Shown here piece after piece: positions 9,657 to 19,039 of a stretch of DNA of 64,000 bases (the first letter of the stretch is position 1; each line of letters opens with the position of its first letter). The DNA is from Rhodanobacter sp. DHB23 (GTDB lineage: Bacteria > Pseudomonadota > Gammaproteobacteria > Xanthomonadales > Rhodanobacteraceae): NCBI RefSeq assembly GCF_014842975.1, contig NZ_JACYXK010000029.1:1-64000 (forward strand), in the 5' to 3' direction. A model generated the notes under the pieces. The model was not told the origin of the DNA. It did not search any database and saw only the letters and a program-made list of their open reading frames with translations. The translations under genes were made by a program, and so were the position numbers.

Positions 9657-10460
9657 CTACTTCGCCGGCTGCTTCGCCAGCACGCCCGCGACCCAGCGAT
9701 CCAGATCCCGCGGCGTGATCGTGCCGTCGCCCTCGTGGATCGAGCCGCTGAAGCGGATATCCAGCAAACGACCATCCGCGCCCACCAGCGCCACTTGCGG
9801 ATAGGAGTCCACGCCCATCGCCTGGATGAAATCCATGCCGTCCGCCAGCACCGGCCAGCCGAAGCGGTGGGCGGCGACGTAGTCGCGGGCGGTCTTCACA
9901 TCGTCGAACGTCACCGCCAGCACGGGCATCCGCGGATGCGCCCTGGCATAGGCGTTCAACGCGGGCGTCTCCTGGATGCACGGCACACAGGTGGCGAAGA
10001 AGAAGTTCACCAGGGTGACGTGGCCATGCAGCGAAGCATTGTCGACCACGTGGCCGTCGAGATCGGCCAGGCGGAACGCCGGCAACGGCTGGCCCGGCTC
10101 GAGCGCATGGCCCTGCGCGCTCGTCTTCGCCATGGCGGCCGTCTGCGCCCTGAGCTCCTTGGCCTGCACCGAATCGGCGGCATTCAATCGCAACTCCGCC
10201 GTGCGCCTGGCCGGATCGCGCCTGACGTCGAACGTCATGGACTTCTGCATCACCGCGGCGACGAAATCAGCCTTCGCCATCACCTTGCCGTCGACGTCGC
10301 GATAGGCGACCGCGTAGCTGCCGTCGATGCCCTCCATCTTCAGCAGCGGATCCAGCGCCGTGCCGGCCTTGCCATCGCCCTGGGCCGAAGCCGCGAACCC
10401 CGCCAACGCCAGCACGCCACCCAGCAGGACCAGCCACCCGCGCGCACGCTCCATTCCCAT
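9657..10460 (-). CDS. TlpA-like thioredoxin-fold protein, exported
   Basis: A 267-aa protein with an N-terminal membrane/signal segment (GWLVLLGGVLALAGFAASAQ), a middle region of about 100 residues without a recognised motif, and a C-terminal AhpC/TSA-Redoxin domain. That domain carries FFFATCVPCIQE, the CxxC redox pair of the TlpA/ResA family, and a cis-proline-like SYPQVALVG. It is likely a periplasmic thiol-disulfide reductase. The start at 10460 (MGMERARG) has GGGAG about 8 nt upstream; 10454 is an alternative. It is divergent from rlmI. Confidence 0.75.
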   Translation of the reverse strand: MGMERARGWLVLLGGVLALAGFAASAQGDGKAGTALDPLLKMEGIDGSYAVAYRDVDGKVMAKADFVAAVMQKSMTFDVRRDPARRTAELRLNAADSVQAKELRAQTAAMAKTSAQGHALEPGQPLPAFRLADLDGHVVDNASLHGHVTLVNFFFATCVPCIQETPALNAYARAHPRMPVLAVTFDDVKTARDYVAAHRFGWPVLADGMDFIQAMGVDSYPQVALVGADGRLLDIRFSGSIHEGDGTITPRDLDRWVAGVLAKQPAK

Positions 10461-10534
10461 CACCACGCTCCCTTCCGGCGTCATCGACGCATCAGACTAC
10501 CTTCCCGCGAAACCGGCAAGCGCGGCGGTGCCGC

Positions 10535-10540
10535 TATCAT
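10535..10540 (+). promoter_or_regulatory. -10 element (TATCAT) of a probably leaderless rlmI transcript
   Basis: CGCTATCAT ends 6 nt before the ATG at 10547, so transcription would start at or next to the start codon. No Shine-Dalgarno is present in this spacing, consistent with leaderless initiation. Confidence 0.5.
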
Positions 10541-10546
10541 GTGCGG

Positions 10547-11722
10547 ATGACCGACACCGCATCCGCCTTGCCCACCATCCGCCTGAAATCCGACCGCGCG
10601 CCCGGCCACCCCTGGGTGTGGTCGGCGCAGGTGCACAAGCCCGAGGGGCGCATCCCGCCGGGTAGCGTGGTGGACGTGCTGGACGCGAAGGACCGCTTCG
10701 TCGGCCGCGGCTTCTGGAACGGCCACGCGCGCATCGCGCTGCGCCTGCTCACCGCCGACCCCGCCGAAGCCATCGACGCCGACTGGGTCGGCGCGCGCAT
10801 CGCCCGCGCCGTGAAGCTGCGCCGCGAATGGCTGGAACTGGACACGGCCACGGACGCCTGGCGCGTGGTGCACAGCGAGGGTGACGGCCTCAGCGGCCTG
10901 ATCGTGGATCGCTACGCCGACATCCTCGTCGTCGAATACTTCGCCGCCGGCATGTGGAAGTTCCGCGACGCTATCCGCGACGCACTGCTTTCGCATTTTC
11001 CCGGCGCGCGCATCTACGGCTTCGCCGAAACGCACGTGCAGAAGCAGGAGTCCTTCGACTGCCGCGCCAGCGAGCCGCCCGCGCCGGTGGCGGTGCACGA
11101 GCACGGCCTTGCCTTCCACGCCGCGCCCGGCGCGGGCCACAAGACTGGCTTCTTCGCCGACCAGCGCGACAACCGCCGGCGCTTCGCGGAACTCGCGCGC
11201 GGCCGCCGCGTGCTCGACCTGTGCTGCAACGCCGGCGGCTTCGCGGTGCATGCGATGGCCGCGGGCGCGCGCGCGGCGGTGGGCGTGGACATGGACGCCG
11301 GCATCCTCGAGATCGCCCGCGCCAATGCCGCCGCGAACAAGCTCGCGGTGGATTTCCAGCAGGCCGACATCTTCGACTGGCTGCGCGCCGCGGTGGCGCG
11401 CGGCGAGCACTACGACGCGGTGATCCTCGACCCCGCCAAGCTCACCCGCGACCGCAACAAGGTGTTCGACGCGCTGAAGAAATACTTCGCGATGAACCGC
11501 CTCGCGCTGGACGTGATCCCGCCCGGCGGCCTGCTGCTCACCTGTTCATGCACCGGCCTGGTCGGCGAGGCGGACTTCCTGGAGATGCTGCGCCGCGTGG
11601 CGCTCAACGCCGGCCGCGAGATCCAGATACTCGACGTGCGCGGCGCCGGCGCCGACCATCCGGTGCGCGCCGACGTGCCGGAGAACCGCTACCTCAAGGC
11701 GGTGTTCTGCCGGGTGGAGTGA
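10547..11722 (+). CDS. rlmI: 23S rRNA m5C methyltransferase, RlmI-type
   Basis: Class I SAM-dependent methyltransferase resembling RlmI, which makes m5C1962 in 23S rRNA. The 391-aa length fits. An N-terminal PUA-like part has HPWVWSAQVHKPEG; a central region has EGDGLSGLIVDRYAD; the SAM fold shows GHKTGFFADQRDNR, VLDLCCNAGGFAVHA and ILDPAKLTRDR, with TCSCTG near the C-terminus. ATG 10547 is preferred to GTG 10541 because the -10 element ends at 10540. Confidence 0.88.
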   Translation: MTDTASALPTIRLKSDRAPGHPWVWSAQVHKPEGRIPPGSVVDVLDAKDRFVGRGFWNGHARIALRLLTADPAEAIDADWVGARIARAVKLRREWLELDTATDAWRVVHSEGDGLSGLIVDRYADILVVEYFAAGMWKFRDAIRDALLSHFPGARIYGFAETHVQKQESFDCRASEPPAPVAVHEHGLAFHAAPGAGHKTGFFADQRDNRRRFAELARGRRVLDLCCNAGGFAVHAMAAGARAAVGVDMDAGILEIARANAAANKLAVDFQQADIFDWLRAAVARGEHYDAVILDPAKLTRDRNKVFDALKKYFAMNRLALDVIPPGGLLLTCSCTGLVGEADFLEMLRRVALNAGREIQILDVRGAGADHPVRADVPENRYLKAVFCRVE

Positions 11723-11736
11723 TGTTGCGGAAACGC

Positions 11737-11813
11737 CGTGGAGCGCACCCTGTGCGCGAATGCTTTTCGCCCTGATCGAGGCACCAAGGCCATCGCGCAC
11801 AGGGTGCTCCTAC
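11737..11813. repeat. GTAG/REP-type inverted repeat pair
   Basis: Two inverted arms (GAGCGCACCCTGTGCGCGA and TCGCGCACAGGGTGCTCCTAC) surround a short variable centre. Each arm itself folds (GCGCACCCTGTGCGC). The arrangement matches a REP doublet with a terminal GTAGGAG, like the SMAG/GTAG REPs of Stenotrophomonas. It lies between convergent rlmI and the flavoprotein gene. Confidence 0.85.
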
Positions 11814-11822
11814 GACGGGAAT

Positions 11823-13016
11823 TCAGGCCTGGCGCGGCAAGCGTCCCTGCAACGACGCCGCATCGAACGGCCCGGGCTCGGCGATCAGCGCGCGCGCCGC
11901 ATCCACCTGGCCCCAGGTGTTCCACAGCAGCACGCCGCGCACGCGGCCGCGTTCGAGGTAATACACCACGCCTTCGCGGCCGGGCTCGCGCCAGTCCTCG
12001 ACCACCTCCAGCCGCGTGTCGAGCAGGCCCACCGCCTCGTAGCCCAGGTCGAACAGGTCGGAATAGAAGAACGGCAAAGTGTCGTAGCTGTCCGCGATGC
12101 CGGCCATCGCGCGGCCGGCGCAGCGGCCCATGCCGAGCGCCGCGTCCTCGTGCTCCACGCGCAGGCGCCTGTCCAGCGCGGGGTTGTAGAAATTGGCGAC
12201 GTCGCCGGCGGCCCAGATGCCGGGATCGCTGCTGCGCAGCTGCGCGTCGACCACGATGCCGTTGTCCACCTTGAGGCCCGCCTGCTCGGCCAGCGCAACG
12301 TTCGGCGTCACGCCGAGGCCGGCCACCGCGGCCTCGACCCGCAGCAGGCTGCCGTCGGACAGGTCCAGTTCCACGCCGCCGTCGGTGGGGCGGCCGCCGT
12401 TCACCCGCACGCCGCTGCGCACGTCCACGCCGTGCTGGCGGTAGTAGTCGTCCAGGTAACGCGCGAGCCCATCGGGGTAGCGGCCCGCGCCGATGTGCGC
12501 ATCCGGAAACAGCATGCTCACCTTGCAGCCGACGCCGCACAGCGAAGCGGCCAGCTCGGCGCCGATGAAGCCGCCGCCGATCACCGCGATGATCGCACCG
12601 GGCCGGGCGTAGCGGCGCAGCGCCTGGTAATCGTCCAGCGTGCGGAAATGGATGACGCGGTCGCCGCCGTCGAACGGCAGCAGCCGCGGCGTGGCGCCGG
12701 TGGCGAGCAGCAGGCGTCGGTAGCGGTAGCTGTCGCCCTGCCCGTCGCGCACCACGTGCGCCGCGCGGTCCAGCGCCACGATACGCCGCCCGGGATACAG
12801 CTTCGCGCCGCTGGCCGCAGTACCCAGGTCGATGTCGGCCAGCGTCCTGTCGCCCTTCCACAGCGCCTTGGACAGCGGCGGGCGCTGGTACGGCGGCGAC
12901 GTTTCCTCGCCGACCATGCCGACATCCGCCGTGGTGTCGACCTCGCGGATCGCCTTCGCCGCCGCATCCGCCGCCATGCCGGCGCCGACGATCAGGTAAT
13001 CGTGCATGTGTTCCAT
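11823..13016 (-). CDS. FAD-dependent NAD(P)H:ferredoxin/rubredoxin-type reductase
   Basis: A 397-aa pyridine-nucleotide-disulfide family flavoprotein. The N-terminal DYLIVGAGMAADAAAKAI is the FAD Rossmann motif. YQRPPLSKALW matches putidaredoxin/rhodocoxin-reductase-type proteins. VIGGGFIGAELAASL is the NAD(P) Rossmann motif, and GIWAAGDVANF is the second FAD motif. It probably passes electrons from NAD(P)H to a small iron-sulfur or other acceptor not encoded next to it. Start 13016 (MEHMHDYL) is chosen because GGGAG lies 6 nt upstream; 13007 is possible. Confidence 0.85.
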   Translation of the reverse strand: MEHMHDYLIVGAGMAADAAAKAIREVDTTADVGMVGEETSPPYQRPPLSKALWKGDRTLADIDLGTAASGAKLYPGRRIVALDRAAHVVRDGQGDSYRYRRLLLATGATPRLLPFDGGDRVIHFRTLDDYQALRRYARPGAIIAVIGGGFIGAELAASLCGVGCKVSMLFPDAHIGAGRYPDGLARYLDDYYRQHGVDVRSGVRVNGGRPTDGGVELDLSDGSLLRVEAAVAGLGVTPNVALAEQAGLKVDNGIVVDAQLRSSDPGIWAAGDVANFYNPALDRRLRVEHEDAALGMGRCAGRAMAGIADSYDTLPFFYSDLFDLGYEAVGLLDTRLEVVEDWREPGREGVVYYLERGRVRGVLLWNTWGQVDAARALIAEPGPFDAASLQGRLPRQA

Positions 13017-13142
13017 GACCAGCTCCCATCCGGAATGCATTCGGCCATCATGCGCCGCCATGGCGAAAGCCGCGTGAATCGCAGGTGTTGCGACGCCAGG
13101 ACGTACACTTAGGAGAAGCCCGATCAATCGGCTTCTTGCTCG

Positions 13143-13223
13143 TCATTCCTGCGCGGGCAGGAATCCAGCGCCTTTGCGTTCAACACCCTGAAGACACTGG
13201 ATTCCTGCCTGCGCCGGGATGAC
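13143..13223. repeat. GTCATTCCTGC inverted repeat
   Basis: GTCATTCCTGCGCGGGCAGG followed by AATCCAG is repeated in inverted orientation as CTGGATTCCTGCCTGCGCCG followed by GGATGAC, giving an imperfect hairpin of about 28 bp per arm between the flavoprotein gene and rmuC. This is the widespread GTCATTCCNGC-type intergenic repeat. The rest of the 257-bp spacer shows no gene. Confidence 0.75.
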
Positions 13224-13273
13224 GGGCAAGATCAGAACATCCCTGCCGCATCCGATTCCAGCGAAACCTGCCC

Positions 13274-14722
13274 ATGCCTTCCAGCGAAACCCTGCTCATC
13301 CTCCTCGTCGTGCTCGCGCTGTTGCTGCTGGCGCTGCAGGTCGCGCTGCTGCTGCGCGGCCGCGGCGACGCCGGCGTGGCCGGCAAGCTCGACGCGCTGA
13401 AGGACGACAACGAACGCCTGCAGCGCAGCCTGCGCGACGAGCAGCGCAGCGGCCGCGAGGAACTGCAGCAGGGCTTCGAGCGCTTCCGCGGCCACGTCAA
13501 CGAACAGCTGGACGGCATGTCGCGCCAGCAGGCCGAACGCATCGACGGCTTCGGCCAGCGCCTCGCCGCACTCACCGACGGCACCAGCGCCGGCCTGCAG
13601 TCGCTGGCGCAGCGCCTCGCCGAGGACGCGCGCAAGAGCCGCGAGGAGCTCGCGCAGGCGCTGGACCGCTTCGGCGAACAGCAGCAGCAGCGCCTCACCG
13701 CGCTGGGCGCGCAGCACGAGCAGCGCATGGGCGAGGTGCGCGGCACGCTGGAAGGCCAGCTCAAGACGCTGCGCGAGGACAACGCCGCGCAGCTGGAAAA
13801 GATGCGCGCCACCGTGGACGAGAAGCTGCAGAGCACGCTGGAAACCCGGCTGGGCCAGTCGTTCAAGCTGGTCTCCGAGCGGCTGGAGGCCGTGCAGCGC
13901 GGCCTGGGCGAGATGCAGAGCCTGGCCACCGGCGTGGGCGACCTGAAGCGCGTGCTGGGCAACGTGAAGACGCGCGGCATCCTCGGCGAGGTGCAGCTGG
14001 GCGCATTGCTGGAACAGCTGCTGATCACCGACCAGTACGAGGCGAACGTGGCCACCGTGCCGGGCAGCAACGACCGCGTGGAGTACGCGATCCGCCTGCC
14101 CGGGGCCGACCGCGAGCATCCGGTGTGGCTGCCGGTGGACGCCAAGTTCCCGCGCGAGGACTACGAGCGCCTGCTGGACGCGCAGGAGCGCGCCGACGCC
14201 GATGCCGCCAATCTCGCCGCGACCGCGCTGGAACGCCGCGTGCGCGAGGAGGCCCGCACCATCCGCGCCAAGTACGTGGCACCGCCGCACACCACCGACT
14301 TCGCGATCCTGTTCCTGCCCACCGAGGGCCTGTACGCCGAGGTGCTGCGCCGGCCCGGCCTGTTCGAGTCGCTGCAGCACGAACACCGCGTCACCGTGGC
14401 CGGCCCCACCACGCTGAGCGCGCTGCTCAACAGCCTGCAGATGGGTTTCCGCACGCTGGCGATCCAGCAGCGCTCCAGCGAGGTGTGGCAACTGCTCGGC
14501 GCGGTGAAGAGCGAGTTCGGCAAGTTCGCGAACATCCTCGAAAAGGCCGAGCGCCAGCTCAACACGGTGAGCAAGAGCATCGGCGACGCCGGCAAGAAGA
14601 CCCGCACCATCGAGCGGCGGTTGCGCGGCGTGGAATCGCTCTCCGCCGACGACGCGACCCGGCTGCTCGGCGACGCCGCGGTCGACGACGATGCCGACAA
14701 CGGGACGGATGAAGACGCATGA
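13274..14722 (+). CDS. rmuC: DNA recombination protein RmuC
   Basis: A 482-aa protein of the RmuC family, known to limit inversions at short inverted repeats. It has an N-terminal membrane helix (LLILLVVLALLLLALQVALL), a long Gln/Arg/Glu-rich coiled coil (about 35-210), then the conserved nuclease-like domain with GDLKRVLGNVKTRGILGEVQ, EYAIRLPG, LPVDAKFPREDYERLLDA and a VAGPTTLSALLNSLQMGF segment. No strong ribosome site is visible. The last 4 bases overlap the next gene (ATGA). Confidence 0.93.
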   Translation: MPSSETLLILLVVLALLLLALQVALLLRGRGDAGVAGKLDALKDDNERLQRSLRDEQRSGREELQQGFERFRGHVNEQLDGMSRQQAERIDGFGQRLAALTDGTSAGLQSLAQRLAEDARKSREELAQALDRFGEQQQQRLTALGAQHEQRMGEVRGTLEGQLKTLREDNAAQLEKMRATVDEKLQSTLETRLGQSFKLVSERLEAVQRGLGEMQSLATGVGDLKRVLGNVKTRGILGEVQLGALLEQLLITDQYEANVATVPGSNDRVEYAIRLPGADREHPVWLPVDAKFPREDYERLLDAQERADADAANLAATALERRVREEARTIRAKYVAPPHTTDFAILFLPTEGLYAEVLRRPGLFESLQHEHRVTVAGPTTLSALLNSLQMGFRTLAIQQRSSEVWQLLGAVKSEFGKFANILEKAERQLNTVSKSIGDAGKKTRTIERRLRGVESLSADDATRLLGDAAVDDDADNGTDEDA

Positions 14723-15297
14723 ACAGGCCGAAGCGTCCGCTCGCCGAACACCGCCGGCAGTTCGACCTGCTGACCGACGAGGTCCTGTGGCTGTGGAAGG
14801 CGCTGCCGCCGCGCCAGCGCCTGATGCTCGGCACCGTGCACGCGCTGTGCGCGGTGGTGGCCGCCAGCCTCGGCTATTTCGGCGCGATCGCGCTGGGCCT
14901 GCAGCAAGGCTACTGGGCCGCGATCACCGCGATCTCGGTGAGCCAGAGCAGCTACGCGGAGGTGCGCAACTCCACGCGCGACCAGTTCCTCGGCGCGATG
15001 ATCGGCAGCCTGATCGGCATGGCCGTCGCCACGCTGGGCCACGACCAGTTTTCCACCTACGTGCTGGCGGTGATGATAGGCATGGTGCTGTGCGCGGCCT
15101 TCAACCTGGGCGCGGCGGGGCGCATCAGCGGCACCACCACCACGATCATCATGCTGGTGCCGCACCAGGGCGCGTTCTGGCAATTCGCGCTGTTCCGGCT
15201 GGGCGAAGTGATGCTGGGCGCCATCGCGGCGCTGCTTACGACCGTGCTGTTCAACCGGCTGGAACGCCGCCTGTTCGGCGAACCGCCGGCGGCGTGA
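14719..15297 (+). CDS. FUSC-like membrane protein
   Basis: A 192-aa protein with about four to six membrane helices after an N-terminal cytoplasmic stretch. [20 protein letters not shown] and the charged loop [23 protein letters not shown] match the pore-side motif of FUSC/aromatic-acid exporter proteins (YhfK/YccS type). It is shorter than full FUSC proteins and may act as a dimer. Its start overlaps the rmuC stop by 4 bp, so it is co-translated. Substrate unknown. Confidence 0.7.
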   Translation: MNRPKRPLAEHRRQFDLLTDEVLWLWKALPPRQRLMLGTVHALCAVVAASLGYFGAIALGLQQGYWAAITAISVSQSSYAEVRNSTRDQFLGAMIGSLIGMAVATLGHDQFSTYVLAVMIGMVLCAAFNLGAAGRISGTTTTIIMLVPHQGAFWQFALFRLGEVMLGAIAALLTTVLFNRLERRLFGEPPAA

Positions 15298-15309
15298 CCC
15301 GCTTGCCGC

Positions 15310-15315
15310 TAAAAT
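15310..15315 (+). promoter_or_regulatory. -10 element (TAAAAT) for folE
   Basis: CCGCTAAAAT lies 28 bp before the folE ATG and matches the CGCTANAAT form seen before purC and dinG. No clear -35 box. Confidence 0.5.
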
Positions 15316-15343
15316 GCGCTTTCACCCGATCCCCGGAAACACC

Positions 15344-15934
15344 ATGAGCAACGACGACGTCACCCAGCAGCAGGCCGAGGAAGCCGTGCGCACCCTGCTG
15401 CGCTGGGCCGGCGAGGATCCCGCACGCGAAGGCCTGCTCGACACGCCCAAGCGCGTGGTGAAGGCCTACCGCGACTGGTTCTCCGGCTACGGCGAGGATC
15501 CGGCCGACTACCTCCGGCGCACCTTCAAGGAAGTCGAGGGCTACGACGAGATGGTGGTGCTGCGCGACATCGAGTTCGAGAGCCACTGCGAGCATCACAT
15601 GGCGCCCATCGTCGGCCGCGCCCACGTGGGCTACCTGCCGACCTGCCGCGTGGTCGGCATCAGCAAGCTGGCGCGCGTGGTGGAAGGCTATGCGCGCCGC
15701 TTCCAGGTGCAGGAGAAGCTCACCGCGCAGATCGCGCACTGCATCCAGGAGAACCTGCAGCCGGCGGGCGTGGCGGTGGTGATCGACGCCAGCCACGAGT
15801 GCATGACCACCCGCGGCGTGCACAAGCGCGGCGTGTCGATGGTCACCAGCCAGATGCTGGGCGCGTTCCGCGACGACGCGCGCACGCGCGCCGAGTTCCT
15901 GCAGTTCATCGGCATCCACGGCGGGATGCGCTGA
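15344..15934 (+). CDS. folE: GTP cyclohydrolase I
   Basis: Converts GTP to 7,8-dihydroneopterin triphosphate, the first step of tetrahydrofolate synthesis. The 196-aa product carries the zinc-site and catalytic signatures: [20 protein letters not shown] (Cys/His ligands), [25 protein letters not shown] and [15 protein letters not shown] with the third ligand Cys. The ATG at 15344 ([10 protein letters not shown]) follows a CCGGAAAC box; the upstream ATG at 15314 overlaps the -10 element and is rejected. Confidence 0.97.
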   Translation: MSNDDVTQQQAEEAVRTLLRWAGEDPAREGLLDTPKRVVKAYRDWFSGYGEDPADYLRRTFKEVEGYDEMVVLRDIEFESHCEHHMAPIVGRAHVGYLPTCRVVGISKLARVVEGYARRFQVQEKLTAQIAHCIQENLQPAGVAVVIDASHECMTTRGVHKRGVSMVTSQMLGAFRDDARTRAEFLQFIGIHGGMR

Positions 15935-16013
15935 AGCATGCCGCACCGCTGCCGATAACCGCTGCTTCCCCCGCAGCCACCATCCCGGCTCCGGCCCCGC
16001 CACTCCGGATAAC

Positions 16014-17240
16014 GTGCGCATCGATCTGGCCACCATCGCCCTGTTCGGCGCCCTGCAGGCGCTGCTGCTGGCGCCCCTGCTGCTCGCCGCCACGCGTGCC
16101 TACGCCGGCGTCGCCCGCACCAGCCTGCGCATCTGGGGCACCGTCCTGCTGCTGCAGGTCGTCGGCTGGGCGCTGATGGGACTGCGCGGGCACGCCAGCG
16201 ACTGGCTGTCGATCGTGCTCGCCAACGGCGTGCTGATGGTCGCCTATGCCGAGACCGCACGCGCGCTGCGCCTGCTGCTCGGCGCACCGCAGCGCCTGGC
16301 CCTGCTGGTGGCGATCGGCCTGGCCGGCTGGCTCGGCATCGCCTGGTTCGGCGTGGTCGCGCCCGACTTCCGCATGCGCGTGTACATCGCCTCGCTGGCG
16401 CTGGGCGCCTACCTGCTGTTGCTGGCGTGGCCGTTGCGGCATGCGCTGCAGCGCGGCGGTTCGACGGCGCAGCGGGTGATGCTGCTGGTCCTGCTGGGCA
16501 CCCTGGCGGCCTGGATCGCCCGGCTGGTCGAGCTGGCCACCCAGCCCGCCGACGCCGGGCTGCTCAGCTATTCGCCGGCCAACGCGGCGCAGATGATCTA
16601 CAGCGCGGTGGAACCGGTACTGGCCAGCATCGGCTTCCTGCTGATGTACAACGAGACGGTGCAGGCCGAACTGCGCCGCCTGGCGCGCACCGACCCGCTC
16701 ACCGGCACCTTGAACCGCCTGGCGCTGGACGAGGAATCCCTGCGGCTGTTCCGCGCCGCGGATCGCCCCAACACGCTGGCCGCGCTGATCATCGACGTCG
16801 ATCACTTCAAGCGCATCAACGACAACTTCGGCCACGTCGCCGGCGACCGCGTGCTGGCCGCCCTGGCCGCCGGCATCCGCTGGCGGCTGCAACCGCCGGC
16901 CGTGCTGGGCCGCATGGGCGGCGAGGAGTTCCTGGTGCTGCTGCCGGACACGGGCGTGGCCGAGGCCATCGCATTGGCGGAACGGCTGCGCGCGGCCATT
17001 GCCGCCATGCCGTCGGTGCCCGATGCCGGGATCGCAGGCGTCACCGCTTCCATCGGCATTGCCGCGTACCGGTCCGGGGATGCCAGCGTGGACGACCTGA
17101 TCCAGCGCGCGGACCGCGCGCTCTATGACGCCAAGCGCGCCGGGCGCAACCGCGTCGTCGCCGCCGTCGGCGACGCCTCGCCGGTGCAGGCCGACCCGAT
17201 GGCGTCCCCGGCGCCATCGTCCGTGCCCGAAGGGCGTTAG
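16014..17240 (+). CDS. membrane-bound diguanylate cyclase (GGDEF)
   Basis: A 408-aa protein with about six to seven N-terminal membrane helices (residues 5-220) followed by a GGDEF domain from about 225: RTDPLTGTLNRLALDEE, IIDVDHFKRINDNFGHVAGD, and the active-site RMGGEEFLVLLPDTG. The GGEEF motif is intact, so synthesis of c-di-GMP is predicted. The RxxD inhibitory site five residues before GGEEF is absent, so product feedback at that site is unlikely. The start is GTG at 16014, reading MRIDLATIALFGALQ. A Pro/Ser-rich tail of about 25 residues follows the domain. Confidence 0.9.
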   Translation: MRIDLATIALFGALQALLLAPLLLAATRAYAGVARTSLRIWGTVLLLQVVGWALMGLRGHASDWLSIVLANGVLMVAYAETARALRLLLGAPQRLALLVAIGLAGWLGIAWFGVVAPDFRMRVYIASLALGAYLLLLAWPLRHALQRGGSTAQRVMLLVLLGTLAAWIARLVELATQPADAGLLSYSPANAAQMIYSAVEPVLASIGFLLMYNETVQAELRRLARTDPLTGTLNRLALDEESLRLFRAADRPNTLAALIIDVDHFKRINDNFGHVAGDRVLAALAAGIRWRLQPPAVLGRMGGEEFLVLLPDTGVAEAIALAERLRAAIAAMPSVPDAGIAGVTASIGIAAYRSGDASVDDLIQRADRALYDAKRAGRNRVVAAVGDASPVQADPMASPAPSSVPEGR

Positions 17241-17331
17241 CACGCACGTGGCGCCACATCCTGCGTCCCGGTGGCAGGCCACGCACGCTCGACCTCGACG
17301 CGGCCACGTGGCATGCCGCACACTGCCGCGC

Positions 17332-17679
17332 ATGCCTTCCGCCACGCGCCACCTTCGCCACTTCCCTGCCGCGCTGTGCCTGTTGCTGCCACTCGTCGCG
17401 GCGGCACAGGATTCGCGCGATGCCTACCTGCGCCAGTTCGACACCGACGGCAACGGCTGCGTGAGCGAATCGGAATACGTGGCCTACATGAGCCGCGGCT
17501 TCGAGCAACTGGACCGCAACCACGACGGCGTGCTGGAACCGGACGAGCTTCCCGGCGGCCACGGCAAGCCGGTGACGCTGAAGGCATGGCAGGACAACCT
17601 GCGCCGCCAGTTCCACAAGCTGGATCGCCATCGCAACGGCTGCCTGGACGCGCAAGAACTCACGGCGCCGCCGGGCTGA
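17332..17679 (+). CDS. secreted EF-hand protein
   Basis: A 115-aa protein with a signal peptide (HFPAALCLLLPLVAAAQ) and three EF-hand loops: DTDGNGCVSESE, DRNHDGVLEPDE and DRHRNGCLDAQE. The first two keep the usual calcium ligands at positions 1, 3, 5 and 12; the third has Asn at position 5-6 and may be weaker. Likely a periplasmic or outer-surface calcium-binding protein. Start at the ATG 17332, which gives the signal sequence. Confidence 0.8.
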   Translation: MPSATRHLRHFPAALCLLLPLVAAAQDSRDAYLRQFDTDGNGCVSESEYVAYMSRGFEQLDRNHDGVLEPDELPGGHGKPVTLKAWQDNLRRQFHKLDRHRNGCLDAQELTAPPG

Positions 17680-17752
17680 CATTCCGCCGCAGGCCAGGCC
17701 GCAACGCGCGGCGATGCGCTATCGTTCCGCGTCTGCCGTCACCGCACATGCC

Positions 17753-19039
17753 ATGAACCAGCCCACTGCCCACACGCCGCGCCACCAGGCCGCGCTTGCC
17801 TTCATCTTCGTCACCGTGATGCTGGACATGCTGGCGTTCGGCATCGTCATCCCGGTGCTGCCGCACCTGATCGAAGGCCTGATCGGCGGCGACATCGCCA
17901 AGGCGGCATCCTGGGTGGGCTGGTTCGCCGCCTTGTTCATGACCATGCAATTCGTGTTTTCCCCGGTGCAGGGCACGTTGTCGGACCGCTTCGGCCGGCG
18001 CACGGTGATCCTGATTTCCAGCTTCGGCCTCGGCGTGGATTTCATCGTGATGGCGCTGGCGCCGACGCTTTGGCTGCTGTTCGTGGGACGACTGTTCTCG
18101 GGTGCCTGCGCGGCGAGCTTTTCCACCGCGAATGCCTACATCGCCGACATCGTGCCGAAGGAGAAGCGCGCCGCCGCGTTCGGCATGCTGGGGGCGGCGT
18201 TCGGCATCGGCTTCATCATCGGCCCGGCGCTGGGCGGCTTCCTCGGCCACTGGCATCTGCGCCTGCCGTTCTGGGTGGCCGCATGCCTGTCGCTGCTCAA
18301 CTTCTGCTACGGCTTCTTCGTGCTGCCCGAATCGCTGCCCAAGGAACGCCGCTCGCCGCGCTTCGACTGGCGCCACGCCAACCCGTTCGGCGCGGTGGTG
18401 CTGCTGCGCCGCTACCCGCAGGTGTTCACGCTGGCCGCGGTGTTCTTCCTGCTCAACCTCGCGCAGTTCTCGCTCAACTCCACCTACGTGCTGTTCATCC
18501 AGTACCGCTTCGACTGGGGTCCGCAGACCGCGGGCTACACGCTGGGCCTGGTCGGCGTGTGCAGCGGCCTCGTGCAGGCGGTGCTGGTGCGCCGGCTGAT
18601 GCCGAAGCTCGGCGAGCGGCGGATGATCCTGATCGGCCTGCCGCTGTGCGTGCTGGGCTACCTCGCGTTCGGCCTCGCGCCGACGCCATGGCTGTTCCTG
18701 CTGGCGATCCCGGTGTTCTGCCTCGGCGGACTCGCCGGACCGCCGGCGCAATCGATGATGACCCACCAGGTCGATCCGCACGAACAGGGCCGCCTGCAGG
18801 GCGCGCTGACCAGCCTGGCCAGCCTGGCCGGCATCTTCGGCCCGGCGATGTTCGCCAACCTGTTCGCGCTGTTCATCAGCGACCACGCGCCGGTGCAACA
18901 CCTGCCCGGCGCCGCCTTCGTGCTGGCCGCCCTGCTGCTGGTCGCCGCCACGCTGGTGGCGATCCGCGCCACACGCCACGCCGCGCCGGCGTTCACGGCC
19001 GCCCCCTCTTCCCCCGAACCACTGGAGCACATCCCATGA
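17753..19039 (+). CDS. MFS transporter, TetA/TCR-like
   Basis: A 428-aa major facilitator with 12 predicted helices. The loop 2-3 motif is [16 protein letters not shown] and the helix 5 motif C region is [19 protein letters not shown], both typical of the drug:H+ antiporter group that includes TetA. Its last 4 bases overlap the next gene. Substrate cannot be read from the sequence; TetA-like multidrug efflux is a reasonable default. Start at 17753 ([11 protein letters not shown]) because upstream codons lack membrane or family character. Confidence 0.85.
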   Translation: MNQPTAHTPRHQAALAFIFVTVMLDMLAFGIVIPVLPHLIEGLIGGDIAKAASWVGWFAALFMTMQFVFSPVQGTLSDRFGRRTVILISSFGLGVDFIVMALAPTLWLLFVGRLFSGACAASFSTANAYIADIVPKEKRAAAFGMLGAAFGIGFIIGPALGGFLGHWHLRLPFWVAACLSLLNFCYGFFVLPESLPKERRSPRFDWRHANPFGAVVLLRRYPQVFTLAAVFFLLNLAQFSLNSTYVLFIQYRFDWGPQTAGYTLGLVGVCSGLVQAVLVRRLMPKLGERRMILIGLPLCVLGYLAFGLAPTPWLFLLAIPVFCLGGLAGPPAQSMMTHQVDPHEQGRLQGALTSLASLAGIFGPAMFANLFALFISDHAPVQHLPGAAFVLAALLLVAATLVAIRATRHAAPAFTAAPSSPEPLEHIP